A stretch of DNA of 64,000 nucleotides from positions 1-64,000 of the forward strand of contig LJSF01000043.1 in the NCBI GenBank assembly GCA_001314655.1. The letters are read 5' to 3'. This document shows, in pieces, positions 63,928-64,000 of the stretch. Source of the stretch: Rhodobacteraceae bacterium HLUCCA08. GTDB taxonomy: Bacteria > Pseudomonadota > Alphaproteobacteria > Rhodobacterales > Rhodobacteraceae. The position numbers and the translations under genes were made by a program. Numbering within the stretch: the stretch's first letter is position 1; each line of letters opens with the position of its first letter. The notes beneath the pieces were generated by a model. That model had not been told where the DNA came from. It was given only the letters and a program-made list of their open reading frames with translations, and did no database searches.

Positions 63928-64000
63928 CCGGCGGGGCTTGCCGCACCTTGCCAATCCCGGCATAGACACAGGCGTTTGATCCCAGTTCCTTTCCTGACCG

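Overview
The window is GC-rich bacterial chromosome with tightly packed operons, frequent four-base stop/start overlaps and many GTG or TTG starts. Gene content (ugpBAEC, aap-type amino-acid uptake, pobA-pcaDCHG divergent from pcaQ, a split suyAB-type lyase, arsJ) points to an alphaproteobacterium, most likely a Rhodobacterales/Roseobacter-like heterotroph. That placement is an inference from gene families, not from a marker gene. No rRNA, tRNA or CRISPR array was seen.

0.3-12.6 kb: two convergent uptake operons. On the plus strand ugpB-A-E-C imports glycerol-3-phosphate or glycerophosphodiesters. On the minus strand a second carbohydrate-type ABC importer (binding protein, MalF-like permease, second permease, ATPase) is translationally coupled to a tandem glycerophosphodiester phosphodiesterase, a LacI regulator and an inositol-monophosphatase-family enzyme. 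Together they look like a scavenging unit for glycerophosphodiesters such as phospholipid head groups. 12.7-13.7 kb holds a decayed IS3-family element.

13.7-18.4 kb: a cysteine phosphatase and an amino-acid importer (aapQ-aapM-aapJ) without its ATPase, divergent from a GntR regulator. Repeated TGTATACAGG sites are the likely operators.

19.1-27.3 kb: protocatechuate catabolism. pobA (4-hydroxybenzoate) and mobA (3-hydroxybenzoate) both feed protocatechuate, which pcaHG, pcaC and pcaD process. A beta-keto acid cleavage enzyme ends the operon; pcaB, pcaIJ and pcaF are absent here. PcaQ and a MarR protein are the local regulators.

27.4-53.6 kb: a large catabolic island that matches no pathway I know as a whole. 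It holds a GntR regulator, a Gfo/Idh dehydrogenase, a creatininase-family hydrolase, a cupin, a D-2-hydroxyacid dehydrogenase, a sulfonate/nitrate-type ABC importer, glutathione enzymes, two TauE/SafE exporters, a tandem OsmC protein, suyAB-type sulfo-lyase subunits, a CrtI-like flavoprotein, a metal-ligand-poor M24 protein, two alpha/beta hydrolases, a dipeptide-type ABC importer with an unusual cysteine-rich ATPase, and a resorcylate-decarboxylase-like amidohydrolase. Two sets of repeated operator-like sequences (one GntR-like, one LacI-like) tie distant parts of the island together. This is the best candidate for an undescribed system, perhaps for an organosulfonate or a sulfonated/hydroxylated aromatic.

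53.6-64 kb: a tandem universal stress protein and a SulP transporter; an arsenic unit (ArsR-ArsC fusion, GAPDH, ArsJ); a broken acyltransferase; then sugar-nucleotide genes (rfbC-like, an epimerase, rfbD-like) and an LhgO-like oxidase.
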